Origin: Orobanche coerulescens
Taxonomy: Eukaryota; Streptophyta; Magnoliopsida; Lamiales; Orobanchaceae
Assembly (NCBI GenBank): GCA_033398695.1
Contig: CM065806.1
Location: forward strand, 42,743,001 to 42,807,000
Direction: 5' to 3'
DNA: 64,000 nucleotides
The translations under genes were made by a program, and so were the position numbers. The notes below the pieces were generated by a model. It was not told the DNA's origin, ran no database searches, and saw only the letters and a list, made by a program, of their open reading frames with translations. Positions 45,871 through 56,765 of the stretch are shown here, piece after piece. The stretch's first letter is position 1. Each line of letters opens with the position of its first letter.

Positions 45871-46391
45871 GCCCTATACCCACACGGGATACACACCCCA
45901 GAGAGTCCTCGTCAGGCCCTCCCTGGTGTACAACCCAACCGAGTGATCCGTAGAACTCGAAGTCTAATAGGATCGCAGGGGACCTCGCTAGTTTTATGCA
46001 GCTCACACAATCTCAATAAATACACGGCAAAAATCATATATTTTCTCAAAATCAAATTTTTACATATTCAAACGAAGTACAATAAACGCAATCAAAGTAC
46101 TTGCCTCAATTCGAATGATACGGGAAATAACAAACGGATGAATGTACAATCCGAACTTCCTTCAACGATTCGGTCCTAACACATCGAAACACCAAATCAG
46201 AACACAACACTACGGAACGGAAGGATTCACCCTAATTTCTACCCTTAGGAACATTTAATCGAACACTATGAGGACAGAGTCATTTATACTCTAATTAATA
46301 GATGAAAACCTGAAACAAAATCCGTAGACTTTAAGAAAAATAAGGGATTATGATTTCATAATCATAATCTAGCACCGATCATGGTCAAAAC
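45871..46391 (-). repeat. LTR X2', second part
   Basis: This continues the X2-family LTR interrupted by gypsy C. Words such as ACCGAGTGATCCGTAGAA match the complement of plus-strand X2 near 25378-25400, and GTACTTGCCTC (46097) is the complement of the shared intron donor. No gene is seen. It is truncated at 46391, where LTR X4 begins. Confidence 0.65.
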
Positions 46392-47808
46392 TGTAATATC
46401 CGAGATTTTTTATTCTGATAAATTTGACGTATTTTATTTTAGACCGGAAATTTCTCGGTTTTCGAGTGTTGGTATTATTTTTCTCGACAATCGATTTTGT
46501 GTTTATGGCCATATGTGGTGATTTGTTGTATATTATTTTTATTTCGGATCGATGTTGTTGTCCGCGAGCGTTTCGTCGTGTTCGTTCCGTGCGTTTTTAA
46601 GAATCGAGTCGTCAGGCCACGACAGCCGGGCGCTGGAAGGATGGGCGCGGCAGGGACCGGCACGGTACCTGGGCTCTGGCCGGACGGGCGCGGTAGGGAC
46701 CGGCATAGCGTATGCTACTGCCGGGAGGCTGCGCGCGCTAACCGGCAGTCGTAGCGCACGCTATGCGGCAACCAGCGCACGCTACCTGGGCCGGGCAGTG
46801 AGGCCCTGAGGTTCTGGACTCCAGAGAGTTGGCCGGTAGCGCACGCTACGGCCGGTCGCTGCGTGCGCTAACCGGCAGACGTAGCGCACGCTGATCGGCA
46901 GCTAGCGCGCGCTACCTGGGCGAGGGATCAGTCCAGGAGCCTCTGGACTGGACGATGGTCGGCCCGCTAGCGCACGCTGCCGGTACGCTAGCGCACGCTA
47001 GGGCGGTCTGCCTATATAATTGACCGAGCAGCCCTGTTTCAACCAATTTTTCATTTCATTCTTTTCTTTCCGCGGCCAGAGGTTTTGAGATCAAGGAGGC
47101 TTGTTGTTGAACAACAAATCCATGAAGTTCCTGAGTTCATATCATTGATTGATCATTCCATAACATCCTTCATTCGACCGAATCAAGGTTAGTTTTTCCT
47201 AAAATCTAAACTTTGGGAAATTTGGGGATCTTGATACATTTCATTCGTTCGAGCCATATGAACTTAGATTACTGATGGATAATTGTAGATTAAGTTGTAT
47301 TCTATCAATTTCATCATCTTTCCACGGTTTTGTCATGTTCGATTCGTCGTTTATATGAGTTTTTAATTGACGCCTTCAACGTGTTCGGGAAAATGCCGCT
47401 GAGGGAGATTCGGTCGTTTTGTGATGTTTTTCCTCGTGTGATTGATTGTTTATTTGATAATAGGATATTAGGGACGAATTCCCTACGAAAATATGGTGTT
47501 GAGCCCTTCCGATCGCTGTTTTCATTGGAGTTCCAGATTTTCCCAATCGACCGTATTTTCGGTATATTCGCGAGAGATTACCAAGGCAAGTACCTTGATA
47601 TACGATTTGTAACTACATGAAATCATTGTTGTTGAAGTGTATGAATTTATACGGGTGTATATATGTGTATATATATGTGTTTATATATATATAGAAATAT
47701 AGATTTATATATATTTATATGTTAAATATATGTATATATATACGTATATTGATATATATGTCTACGTTGGTGAATACCGAGAGATGAGTGCTAACACTAG
47801 TTGACGTA
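46392..47808 (+). repeat. LTR X4 (plus strand), 5' part
   Basis: It begins TGTAATATCCGAGATT. A TAGCGCACGCTA array lies at 46704-47001, TATATAA at 47013-47019 and the intron donor AAGGCAAGTA at about 47583. It then enters AT-rich intron-like sequence with TATATA runs (47640-47760). It is interrupted at 47808 by the Tat-like composite and resumes at 55710. Confidence 0.75.
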
Positions 47809-48936
47809 TGTTGTTGCCCAAAATATTTATCCGAAGATTAAATACTGCTGGAATGAACGGACAACAAACAAAATTGCGGGAGTACTACCGAGAGAATAAG
47901 AATAACACAAGATTTGTCGGGTTTGTTAGGCCCGGGCTTGAATGCTCTCGCGAGATGTTATTAATACAAATATTTGTGGATACAAGTATTAATGTGAGAA
48001 TCTAAATACAATGAGTGTAAAAAGACCCTGTTAATCCAGCTCTTGAGCGAAGCTCGGTGTTCTTCGTCCCTGCCGATCGTCTTCTGTATGAGAGAGGCCG
48101 AGAGAAGAAAGAACCAAAAGATAGTTGTTGCCAAGAGTAGGATAAAGCCAAGTGCTGTATGAAATCTCGTGGTTGTTGAAGTTCTCAAGCCTATCAGGGA
48201 GTGAAAATTCGGCATTTGGACAAGTGCAGGCTGCCTTCTATCTGTAGAAGCAGAGGAGCCTTGATTTCTGGCGGGCGATAGCCTTCCGGCTAATATAATA
48301 ATGGGGCGATCGTCTGCCGGCCAATATAATAATGGGGCGATCGTCCATAAGTCACACGGGCTGTCGGCCTAAAGTCCAAGGCAGCTGCTGGCAGCCAGCT
48401 GTGCGGTCCAATGAGGAGCCAGCACGCGTCCGTAGTCACTGTCAAATGCGGTCCTACTGACACCTTCCGGCGGGCCTGTCGGCTGGTGGGAAGATGCTGA
48501 CAGGCTGTGGTCAACGATCCGTGATATGCGGATCTTGTCTCGGCTCTGCATGTGGGTACAGTCCTGAGGCTCGGCCTTTGTCGACTGGATGACTATCGGT
48601 TTCGAGCGGCATGAAGCGGTCGTCTCTAGCTGGTCACTGAGGGTCGGCATCGGTCGGTCACCAAGGGTCAGTCGCCAGGCGCCGAGAGATGATCGTCCGC
48701 TAGTCGGTCGCCAGGAGTCGATCGCCAAGTACCGAGAGACGATCGTCTTTGATGTCAATCGCTCGGCACCGGGACTTGTCCTGGGACCTTCGGTTGGCCG
48801 ATTTATCTTGACTGCCGGGCTAAGGCTAGGTCGCCTAGTCGCTAGTCGGCAGTTCTGACTTGGCTGCTCGGCAATGGCTAGGTCGCCCGATCTCCGAGGC
48901 GATCGCCGGTCGGAGAGTATAATTCTCGACACAACA
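47809..48936 (-). repeat. Tat-like LTR a (3'-most)
   Basis: TGTTGTTGCCC to CGACACAACA on the plus strand. The TATA region on the minus strand reads TACAGATA instead of TATAAATA (near 48240-48250). The polypurine tract complement CCCCCC follows directly. Confidence 0.9.
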
Positions 48937-49657
48937 TATGCCCCCCAGCTTACTCCGATGTTGAAGACATGGGGCGAGGTGGTTTTGCTGGCGATCGTGT
49001 AAGATGAGGACGGGCAACCTATTGAGCTGACATTGGATTCGGACTTGGGCTATATGGTCGATTGGCTAGCTATCTTTCGGTCTTGTACCAGTAAAAAATA
49101 ACATTGGCCGATCCCCCTCAGAAACTTGATGGTTTCGTCGTTTGAGGAATCGTGCATAGTCGTGGAGTTCGATGGACCGACTCCATGACCGTGTCTTGTG
49201 CGCGAAGACATTGAGTGTCTCGCGACTCATTTTATTGTGAGGGTCCTCTGTTAGGCTGTGCCTCGCCTCGTATTTAAACGAAGGGCGTGCGGTCTCGGTC
49301 TAGAGGAGTCCTTGCCCGGGGCAGCGTCGGATTAATCAACTCCACTTCCGCGGCTTGTTAGCTCTGCTTCCACCTCGGCCCGCCATGTAGATGGCGAACC
49401 TCGACGGTGTACGTTGAGACGGGGGTAGTGGCACATTGCATTGTCCGGGTTCACCATGTTAGATGATGATCCTTTGAGGGCGAGCGATCGTGTCCACTGA
49501 TTAATTTTGGAGGGCCCTCAGACTATGCCGTCCTCGTATTTAAACGAAGGGCGGGCGATCTTGGCCAAAGGGACCTTGCATGGCCGAAGCAGCCGGTTCC
49601 ATCGACTACCAGGACCATGTCTTTATGATGTGCGGTGGAGGCGATCTCATGCCTTAG

Positions 49658-51067
49658 TCCGTCATGTTAGATGCTGAACTGTAGATGGCGAACGAGTCCT
49701 CCGGTTTGTTGATGTAGCTTGATGATGGCGATCGGGCTGGAAGACTGGTGATCGTCGCTCGGCTTCCGATCGCATTATTCATAAGTTGATACTGGCGATC
49801 GGGCAGGAGATCGTCGTTCGGGCACCGATAGCGCTGTTCAAAGGTTGAGAAGAATCCTTTGCCTGGCCAGGAAATCTGCGGCCTTAGCTCGGAAGATCGC
49901 GTAGGTCGCGGGTTGGTCCTTCGTGAGATGCCTGAACATATGCGAAAGACCATGAAATTATCCTAGGACCGCGTAGAGGGCGATCTCATCGCTTACGGGC
50001 TCGTCGTTGAGGATGATCTCGTCTACTCCGTCGATGTAGTCCGAGTCGGACTCTTCTTCTCCCTGCCTGATTTGCATCATGCGAAGGGGACCTTTTGGCC
50101 GGGCGACCCTAGTGGCGAAGTACGCTGTGAAGACGTTCGCCAGTTGGTTAAAGGAGCTGATGGACCGAGGCGGCAATGAGGTGTACCACCTGTAGGCGAG
50201 GTCATCCAGCGTCATAGGGAACATTCGGCACCTGGTCGCGTCAGATACCCCACACCCGGTCATGTAGATGTTGAACTTGCTCAGGTGCACTTCGGGGTCC
50301 GATCTCCCCTCGTACAAAGGTGTTTGCGGGGGAGCGATCTTGTCCTGCACGGGGGCGAGCTCGATGTGGACCTCGAGCGGCTCGCTCAGCTCGGCGATCG
50401 TCTTCTTGACGCCTGCCCCGGATTCCAGGAGCGCCTTCATGTCATCGAGCTAACGTTGCATCGTGGCCATCGCCGTGGCTCGGCCGCTCGTGGATCGGCT
50501 TTGGGAGCGGGAGCCGAGGCGATCGTGTACCGATCTCCTGACTCCGCTGCTGCCGACCTCGGCTATTTGGCGAGGGGGAGCGAGACGACTGGGCTGCCTT
50601 CTGGAAGTCGGGTAGGCCGAGCTCCTGGTGACGGACTCAAACTCCGTCGTCTCGTAGCTGGGGCCGGACTGCCCCGGTCGCCAAGACGGGTCACTGCCCA
50701 GGCGATCGAAAACAGAGGTGCCCTGGATGGCGAGCGCCTCTCCTTGCGGATGAGAGCCTACTGGCGATCGATCGGCCAGTAACGCCTTGAACTTATGCTT
50801 GGTCTTCCGGCGGACGGCCGAGGGGGTGATAGCGGGAGGCGCATCGAGAGCACTCTGTCATTCCTGTAGGACGGCCATGGCCTCGTCGATCTGTTCCTTG
50901 GTTCGAAACTGATCGAGCGAGAGGCTTGGGCCACCCGTCAGGGGCGGGATCGAGCGTCTAGGACCGCGGCATCTAACCTCCGCCATCGGCTGTAGCTTGG
51001 ACTGAGACGGAACGAGGCATCTGGCGGGTTGGCCGGAGGCTTTCTTCGATGCCGAGGCAGAAGACAT
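49658..51067 (-). pseudogene. Tat-like gag, 3'-proximal copy
   Basis: Starts near 51067 (MSSASASKKASGQPARCLVP) and has in-frame stops near 50867 (TGA where the intact copy has CGA) and 50449 (TAG where the intact copy has CAG). It then has the open Retrotrans_gag core 50440-49958 (EGRSDPEVHLSKFNIYM, AYRWYTSLPPRSI), another stop, and the tail to about 49838. The first two stops are C-to-T changes in methylatable contexts. Confidence 0.87.
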
Positions 51068-51195
51068 GATTTCTGAAAGATTTCTTTGAAGCACAGTGAG
51101 TGTCACTTCAAGTATATACCCCGGATAACAGTGAGTGTTCTTCGAGATGGTAGGAATGAAAATTGAGGGTTAGATCCCCTCCTTCTAGCGCCAAT

Positions 51196-52323
51196 TGTTG
51201 TTGCCCAAAATATTTATCCGAAGATTAAATACTGCTGGAATGAACGGACAACAAACAAAATTGCGGGAGCACTACCGAGAGAATAAGAATAACACAAGAT
51301 TTACCGGGTTTGTTAGGCCCGGGCTTGAATGCTCTCGCGAGATGTTATTAATACAAATATTCGTGGATACAAGTATTAATGTGAGAATCTAAATACAATG
51401 AGTGTAAAAAGACTCTGTTAATCCAGCTCTTGAGCGAAGCTCGGTGTTATTCGTCCCTGCCGATCGTCTTCTGTATGAGAGAGGCCGAGAGAAGAAAGAA
51501 CCAAAAGATAGCTGTTGCCAAGAGTAGGAGAAAGCCAAGTGCTATATGAAATCTCATGGGTGTTGAAGTTCTCAAGCCTTTCAGGGAGTGAAAATTCGGC
51601 ATTTGGACAAGTGCAGGCTTCCTTCTATCTGTAGGGGCAGAGAAGCCTTGATTTCTGGCGGGCGATCGCCTTCCGGCTAATATAATAATGGGGCGATCGT
51701 CTGCCGGCCAATATAATAATGGGGAGATCGTCCTTAAGTCACACGGGCTGTCGGCCTAAAGTCCGAGGCAGCTGCTGGCAGCTAGCTGTGCGGTCCAATG
51801 AGGAGCCAGCACGCGTCCGGAGTCACTGTCACATGCGGTCCTACTGACACCTTCCGGCGGGCCTGTCGGCTGGTGGGAAGATGCTGACAGGCTGTGGTCA
51901 ACGATCCGTGATATGTGGATCTTGTCTCGGCTCTGCACGTGGGTTCAGTCCTGAGGCTCGGCCTTTGCCGACTGGATGACTATCGGCTTCGAGCGGCATG
52001 AGGCGGTTGTCTCTAGCTGGTCACTGAGGGTTGGCATCGGTCGGTCACCAAGGGTCGTTCGCCAGGCGCCGAGAGATGATCGTCCGCTAGTCGGTCGCCA
52101 GGAGTCGATCGCCAAGTACCGAGAGACGATCGTCTTTGATGTCGATCGCTCGGCACCGGGACTTGTCCTCGGACCTTCGGTTGGCCGATTTATCTTGACT
52201 ACCGGGCTAAGGCTAGGTCGCCTAGTCGCTGGTCGGCAGTTCTGCCTTGGCTGCTCGGCAATGGCTAGGTCGCCCGATCTCCGAGGCGATCGCCGGTCGG
52301 AGAGTATAATTCTCGACACAACA
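51196..52323 (-). repeat. Tat-like LTR b (middle)
   Basis: It is flanked on one side by a primer site and on the other by a polypurine tract, so it is shared by two units. It has the same TACAGATA alteration of the TATA box as LTR a, while at many other sites it matches LTR c, which makes it look mosaic. Confidence 0.9.
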
Positions 52324-53223
52324 ATTGCCCCCCAGCTTACTCCGATGTTGAAGACATGGGGCGAGGTGGTTTTGCTGCCGATCGTGTTAGATGAGGACGG
52401 GCAACCTATTGAGCTGACTTTGGATTCGGACTTGGGCTATCTGGTCGATTGGCTAGCTATCTTTCGGTCTTGTACCTGTAAAAAATAACATTGGCCGATC
52501 CCCCTCAGAAACTTGATGGTTTCGTCGTTTGAGGAATCGTGCACAGTCGTGGAGTTCGATGGACTGACTCCATGACCGTGTCTTGTGCGCGAAGACATTG
52601 AGTGTCTCGCGACTCATTTTATTGTGAGGGTCCTCTGTTAGGCTGCGCCTTGCCTCGTATTTAAACGAAGGGCGTGCGGTCTCGGTCTAGAGGAGTCCTT
52701 GCCCGGGGCAGCGTCGGATTAATCAACTCCACTTCCGCGGCTTGTTAGCTCTGCTTCCACCTCGGCCCGCCATGTAGATGGCGAACCTCGACGGTGTCCG
52801 TTGAGACGGGGGTAGTGGCACGTTGCATTGTCCGGGTTCACCATGTTAGATGATGATCCTTTGAGGGCGGGCGATCGTGTCCACTGATTAATTTTGGAGG
52901 GCCCTCAGACTACGCCGGCCTCGTATTTAAACGAAGGGAGGGCGATCTGGCCAAAGGGACCTTGCATGGCCGAAGCAGCCGGTTCCATCGACTACCAGGA
53001 CCATGGCTTTATGATGTGCGGTGGAGGCGATCTCATGCCTTAGTCCGTCATGTTAGATGCTGAACTGTAGATGGCGGACGAGTCCTCCGGTTTGTTGATG
53101 TAGCTTGATGATGGCGATCGGGCTGGAAGACTGGTGATCGTCGCTCGGTTGCCGATCGCATTATTCATAAGTTGATACTGGCGATCGGGCAGGAGATCGT
53201 CGTTCGGGCACCGATAGCGCTGT

Positions 53224-54453
53224 TCAAAGGTTGAGAAGAATCCTTTGCCTGGCCAGGAAATCTGCGGCCTTAGCTCGGAAGATCGCGTAGGTCGCGGGTT
53301 GGTCCTTCGTGAGATGCCTGAACATAAGGGAAAGACCATGAAATCCTCCTAGGACCGCGTAGAGGGCGATCTCATCGCTTACGGGCTCGCCGTTGAGGAT
53401 GATCTCGTCTACTCCGTCGATGTAGTCTGAGTCGGACTCTTCTTCTCCCTGCCTGATTTGCATCATGCGAAGGGGACCTTCTGGCCGGGCGACCCTGGTG
53501 GCGAAGTACGCTGTGTAGACGTTCGCCAGTTGGTTAAAGGAGCTGATGGACCGAGGCGGCAATGAGGTGTACCACCTGTAGGCGAGGTCATCCAGCGTCA
53601 TAGGGAACATTCGGCACCTGGTCGCGTCAGATGCCCCACACCCGGTCATGTAGATGTTGAACTTGCTCAGGTGCACTTCGGGGTCCGATCTCCCCTCGTA
53701 CAAAGGTGTTTGCGGGGGAGCGATCTTGTGCTGCACGGGGGCGAGCTCGATGTGGACCTCGAGCGGCTCGCTCGGCTCGGCGATCGTCTTCTTGACACCT
53801 GCCCCGGATTCCAGGAGCGCCTTCATGTCATCGAGCTGACGTTGCATCGCGGCCACCGCCGTGGCTCGGCCGCTCGCGGATCGGCTTTGGGAGCGGGAGC
53901 TGAGGCGATCGTGTACCAATCTCCTGACTCCGCTGCTGCCGACCTCGGCTATTTGGCGAGGGGGAGCCAGACGGCTGGGCTGCCTTCTGGTAGTCGGGTA
54001 GGCCGAGCTCCTGGTGACGGACTCAAACTCCGTCTTCTCGTATCTAGGGCCGGACTGCCCCGGTCGCCAAGACGGGTCACTGCCCAGGCGATCGAAAACA
54101 GAGGTGCCCCGGATGGCGAGCGCCTCTCCTTGCGGATGAGAACCTCCTGGCGATCGCTCGGCCAGTAACGCCTTGAACTTCCGCTTGGTCTTCCGGCGGA
54201 CGGCCAAGGGGGTGATAGCGGGAGGCGCATCGAGAGCACTCCGTCGTTCCTGTAGGATGGCCATGGCCTCGTCGATCTGTTCCTTGGTTCGAAACTGATC
54301 GAGCGAGAGGCTTGGGCCACCCGTCAGGGGCGGGATCGAGCGTCTAGGACCGCGGCAGCTACCCTCTGCCATCGGCTGTGGCTCGGACTGAGACGGAACG
54401 AGGCATCTGGCGGGTTGGCCGGCGGCTTTCTTCGATGCGGAGGCGGAAGACAT
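53224..54453 (-). CDS. Tat-like gag, intact copy
   Basis: A 409-residue gag. I place the start at 54453 (MSSASASKKAAGQPARC), since this Met is shared with the copy at 22215; the frame itself is open from 54531. It contains a Ser/Pro/Arg-rich N-terminus (1-220), a short coiled stretch (AAMQRQLDDMKALLESGAG), a Retrotrans_gag core (EGRSDPEVHLSKFNIYMTGC, FPMTLDDLAYRWYTSLPPRS, QLANVYTAYFATRV, QGEEESDSDYIDGVDEIILN) and the C-terminus LARQRILLNL. It would form capsid particles; mobilisation must rely on pol from another element. It lacks a zinc knuckle. Confidence 0.9.
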   Translation of the reverse strand: MSSASASKKAAGQPARCLVPSQSEPQPMAEGSCRGPRRSIPPLTGGPSLSLDQFRTKEQIDEAMAILQERRSALDAPPAITPLAVRRKTKRKFKALLAERSPGGSHPQGEALAIRGTSVFDRLGSDPSWRPGQSGPRYEKTEFESVTRSSAYPTTRRQPSRLAPPRQIAEVGSSGVRRLVHDRLSSRSQSRSASGRATAVAAMQRQLDDMKALLESGAGVKKTIAEPSEPLEVHIELAPVQHKIAPPQTPLYEGRSDPEVHLSKFNIYMTGCGASDATRCRMFPMTLDDLAYRWYTSLPPRSISSFNQLANVYTAYFATRVARPEGPLRMMQIRQGEEESDSDYIDGVDEIILNGEPVSDEIALYAVLGGFHGLSLMFRHLTKDQPATYAIFRAKAADFLARQRILLNL

Positions 54454-54581
54454 GATTTCTGAAAGATTTCTTTGAAGCGTCGTGAGTGTCACTTCAAGTA
54501 TATGCCCCAGAGAACAGTGAGTGTTCTTCAAGACGGTAGGAATGAAAATTGAGGGTTAGATCCCCTCCTTCTAGTGCCAAT

Positions 54582-55709
54582 TGTTGTTGCCCAAAATATT
54601 TATCCGACGATTAAATTCTGCTGGAATGAACGGACAACAGACAAAATTGCAGGAGCACTACCGAGAGAATAAGAATAACACAAGATTTGCCGGGTTTGTT
54701 AGGCCCGGGCTTGAATGCTCTCGCGAGATGTTATTAATACAAATATTCGTGGATACAAGTATTAATGTGAGAATCTAAATACAATGAGTGTAAAAAGACT
54801 CTGTTAATCCAGCTCTTGAGCGAAGCTCGATGTTCTTCGTCCCTGCCGATCGTCTTCTGTATGAGAGAGGCCGAGAGAAGAAAGAACCAAAAGATAGTTG
54901 TTGCCAAGAGTAGGAGAAAGCCAAGTGCTGTATGAAATCTCATGGGTGTTGAAGTTCTCAAGCCTTTCAGGGAGTGAAAATTCGGCATTTGGACATGTGC
55001 AGGCTGCCTTCTATTTATAGGGGCAGAGGAGTCTTGATTTATGGCGGGCGATTGCCTTCCGACTAATATAATAATGGGGAGATCGTCTGCCGGCCAATAT
55101 AATAATGGGGCGATCATCCTTAAGTCACACGGGCTGTCGGCCTAAAGTCCAAGGCAGCTGCTGGCAGCCAGCTATGCGGTCCAATGAGGAGCCAGCACGC
55201 GTCCGGAGTCACTATCACATGCGGTCCTACTGACACCTTTCGGCGGGCTTGTCGGCTGGTGGGAAGATGCTGACAGGCTATGGTCAACGATCCGTGATAT
55301 GCGGATCTTGTCTCGGATCTGCACGTGGGTTCAGTCCTGAGTCTTGGCCTTTGCCGACTGGATGACTATCGGCTTCGAGCGGCATGAGGCGGTCGTCTCT
55401 AGCTAGTCACTGAGGGTCGGCATCGGTCGGTCACCAAGGGTCGGTCGCCAGGCGCCGAGAGATGATCGTCCGCTAGTCGGTCGCCAGGAGTCGATCGCCA
55501 AGTACCGAGAGACGATCGTCTTTGATGTCGAACGCTCGGCACCGGGACTTGTCCTGGGACCTTCGGTTGGCCGATTTATCTTGACTGCCGGGCTAAGGCT
55601 AGGTCGCCTAGTCGGTCGGTGGCGATTACGCCTGGCGCTTTCGGCAATGGCTAGGTCGCCCGATCTCCGAGGCAATCGCCGGTCAGAGAGTATAATTCTC
55701 GACACAACA
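54582..55709 (-). repeat. Tat-like LTR c (5'-most)
   Basis: It is the only LTR of the composite with an intact TATAAATA (minus strand, near 55010-55017) and lies upstream of the only intact gag. CGATCG words are spread over U3. ACGTA target duplication follows. Confidence 0.9.
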
Positions 55710-56765
55710 ACGTACTCAACTTGGATTGATGGATGAACTATACTTATAGATATAATATAGTAATGTTATATATATATATATATTCGGTTGAGTTGCGATA
55801 TAGAATATATGTGTAGTGTTAGGGTTTTACCGAAGACTTATTGTGTTGAGTCTTGATTAATAACGTGCGCGTTGTTGTTTATTTGTGTAGTCGTGGACTG
55901 ACGGGTAAATTATGTGAATTGGTGTACTGATTTGATAATTGTTGCAACGATTGACTGTTTGCTTGATGTTTGAAACATTGTGAATACTTGTTGTGAGAAA
56001 CGTCATATCCGGGAACCTCTGAGGGCGGGGTGTGTACTCCGGCCTGGTGTACGCTGCAATGTGCGGCTCCATATGATTGGTGAACACCGGTGTTACCTAA
56101 TGCGTGTGCAAGGGGCGGCTCTTGTGGGAGTGATCGCCGGCGCGGTGACATGTTCAAGGGGCGACCAACATAGTGGAGTGAACGCCGGTGCACAGGTGTG
56201 CAAGGGAGGCGTCTGGCAGGCTTATTGGTTACGGATACTTGAGTGATAGCTAAGACCCGGTTACCGAACGATTTTAGTATTTCAAAGTTCTTCCAACTCG
56301 CTTTAAGATATTGGTCTTGATATAGACTGCGATTCGTGTTTCTGAAAGTTTATTTCAACTTCTTTTAAATGTTGCTATCAGGGTTAATTAACCAAGGATA
56401 TTTGACGAGATCTCCGAGGGTTAATTAATTAGGGGTCTTGAGCATGATTTGTCGAATGAGAATCTATGTCCTTGATTATGATGTGATGATATTCTGTGTA
56501 TTGGGTCGAGGACCCCGTGTATTGTTGAGATGTTTGATCTCGTGAAGATATTATTTGGATTGGGTCGAGAACCCCGTGAAAATGTTGTAATGACTCGCTT
56601 GTGTTAGTGTTTCATAAATTGGGTTGAGGACCCCAAATAAAGTGTAATGGTTTTCTCGCAAATTGTTTTACACATGTTGGGTCGAGGACCCGTGAGCTTT
56701 TGAAGTATTTTCTAAAAGTATTCCCATTCGATTTTCAAAGCCCCAAGACGGCCCGAGTCAACAAC
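55710..56765 (+). repeat. LTR X4 (plus strand), remainder
   Basis: This continues X4 after the insertion. It carries four GGGTCGAGGACCC-like repeats (56500-56690), which recur as CTCGGGGTCCTCGACCC-like words on the minus-strand sister at 57590-57730. It ends abruptly at AACAAC without the expected U5 hairpin and terminal TGTTACA, so about 0.7 kb is missing. No gene is seen. Confidence 0.75.

Larger units (their letters stand above)
47809..55709 (-). mobile_element. Tat-like gag-only composite with three LTRs
   Basis: LTR a (47809-48936), internal (48937-51195), LTR b (51196-52323), internal (52324-54581), LTR c (54582-55709). All three LTRs are 1128 bp. A single 5-bp duplication ACGTA (47804-47808 and 55710-55714) flanks the whole array, so it behaves as one insertion that later gained a unit. 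It is the same family as 17719-22887. No pol is present. Confidence 0.95.

Noticed and set aside
53671..54168. 165-residue plus-strand protein (also at 50285-50782)
   Set aside because: Antisense shadow of the GC-rich Tat-like gag.
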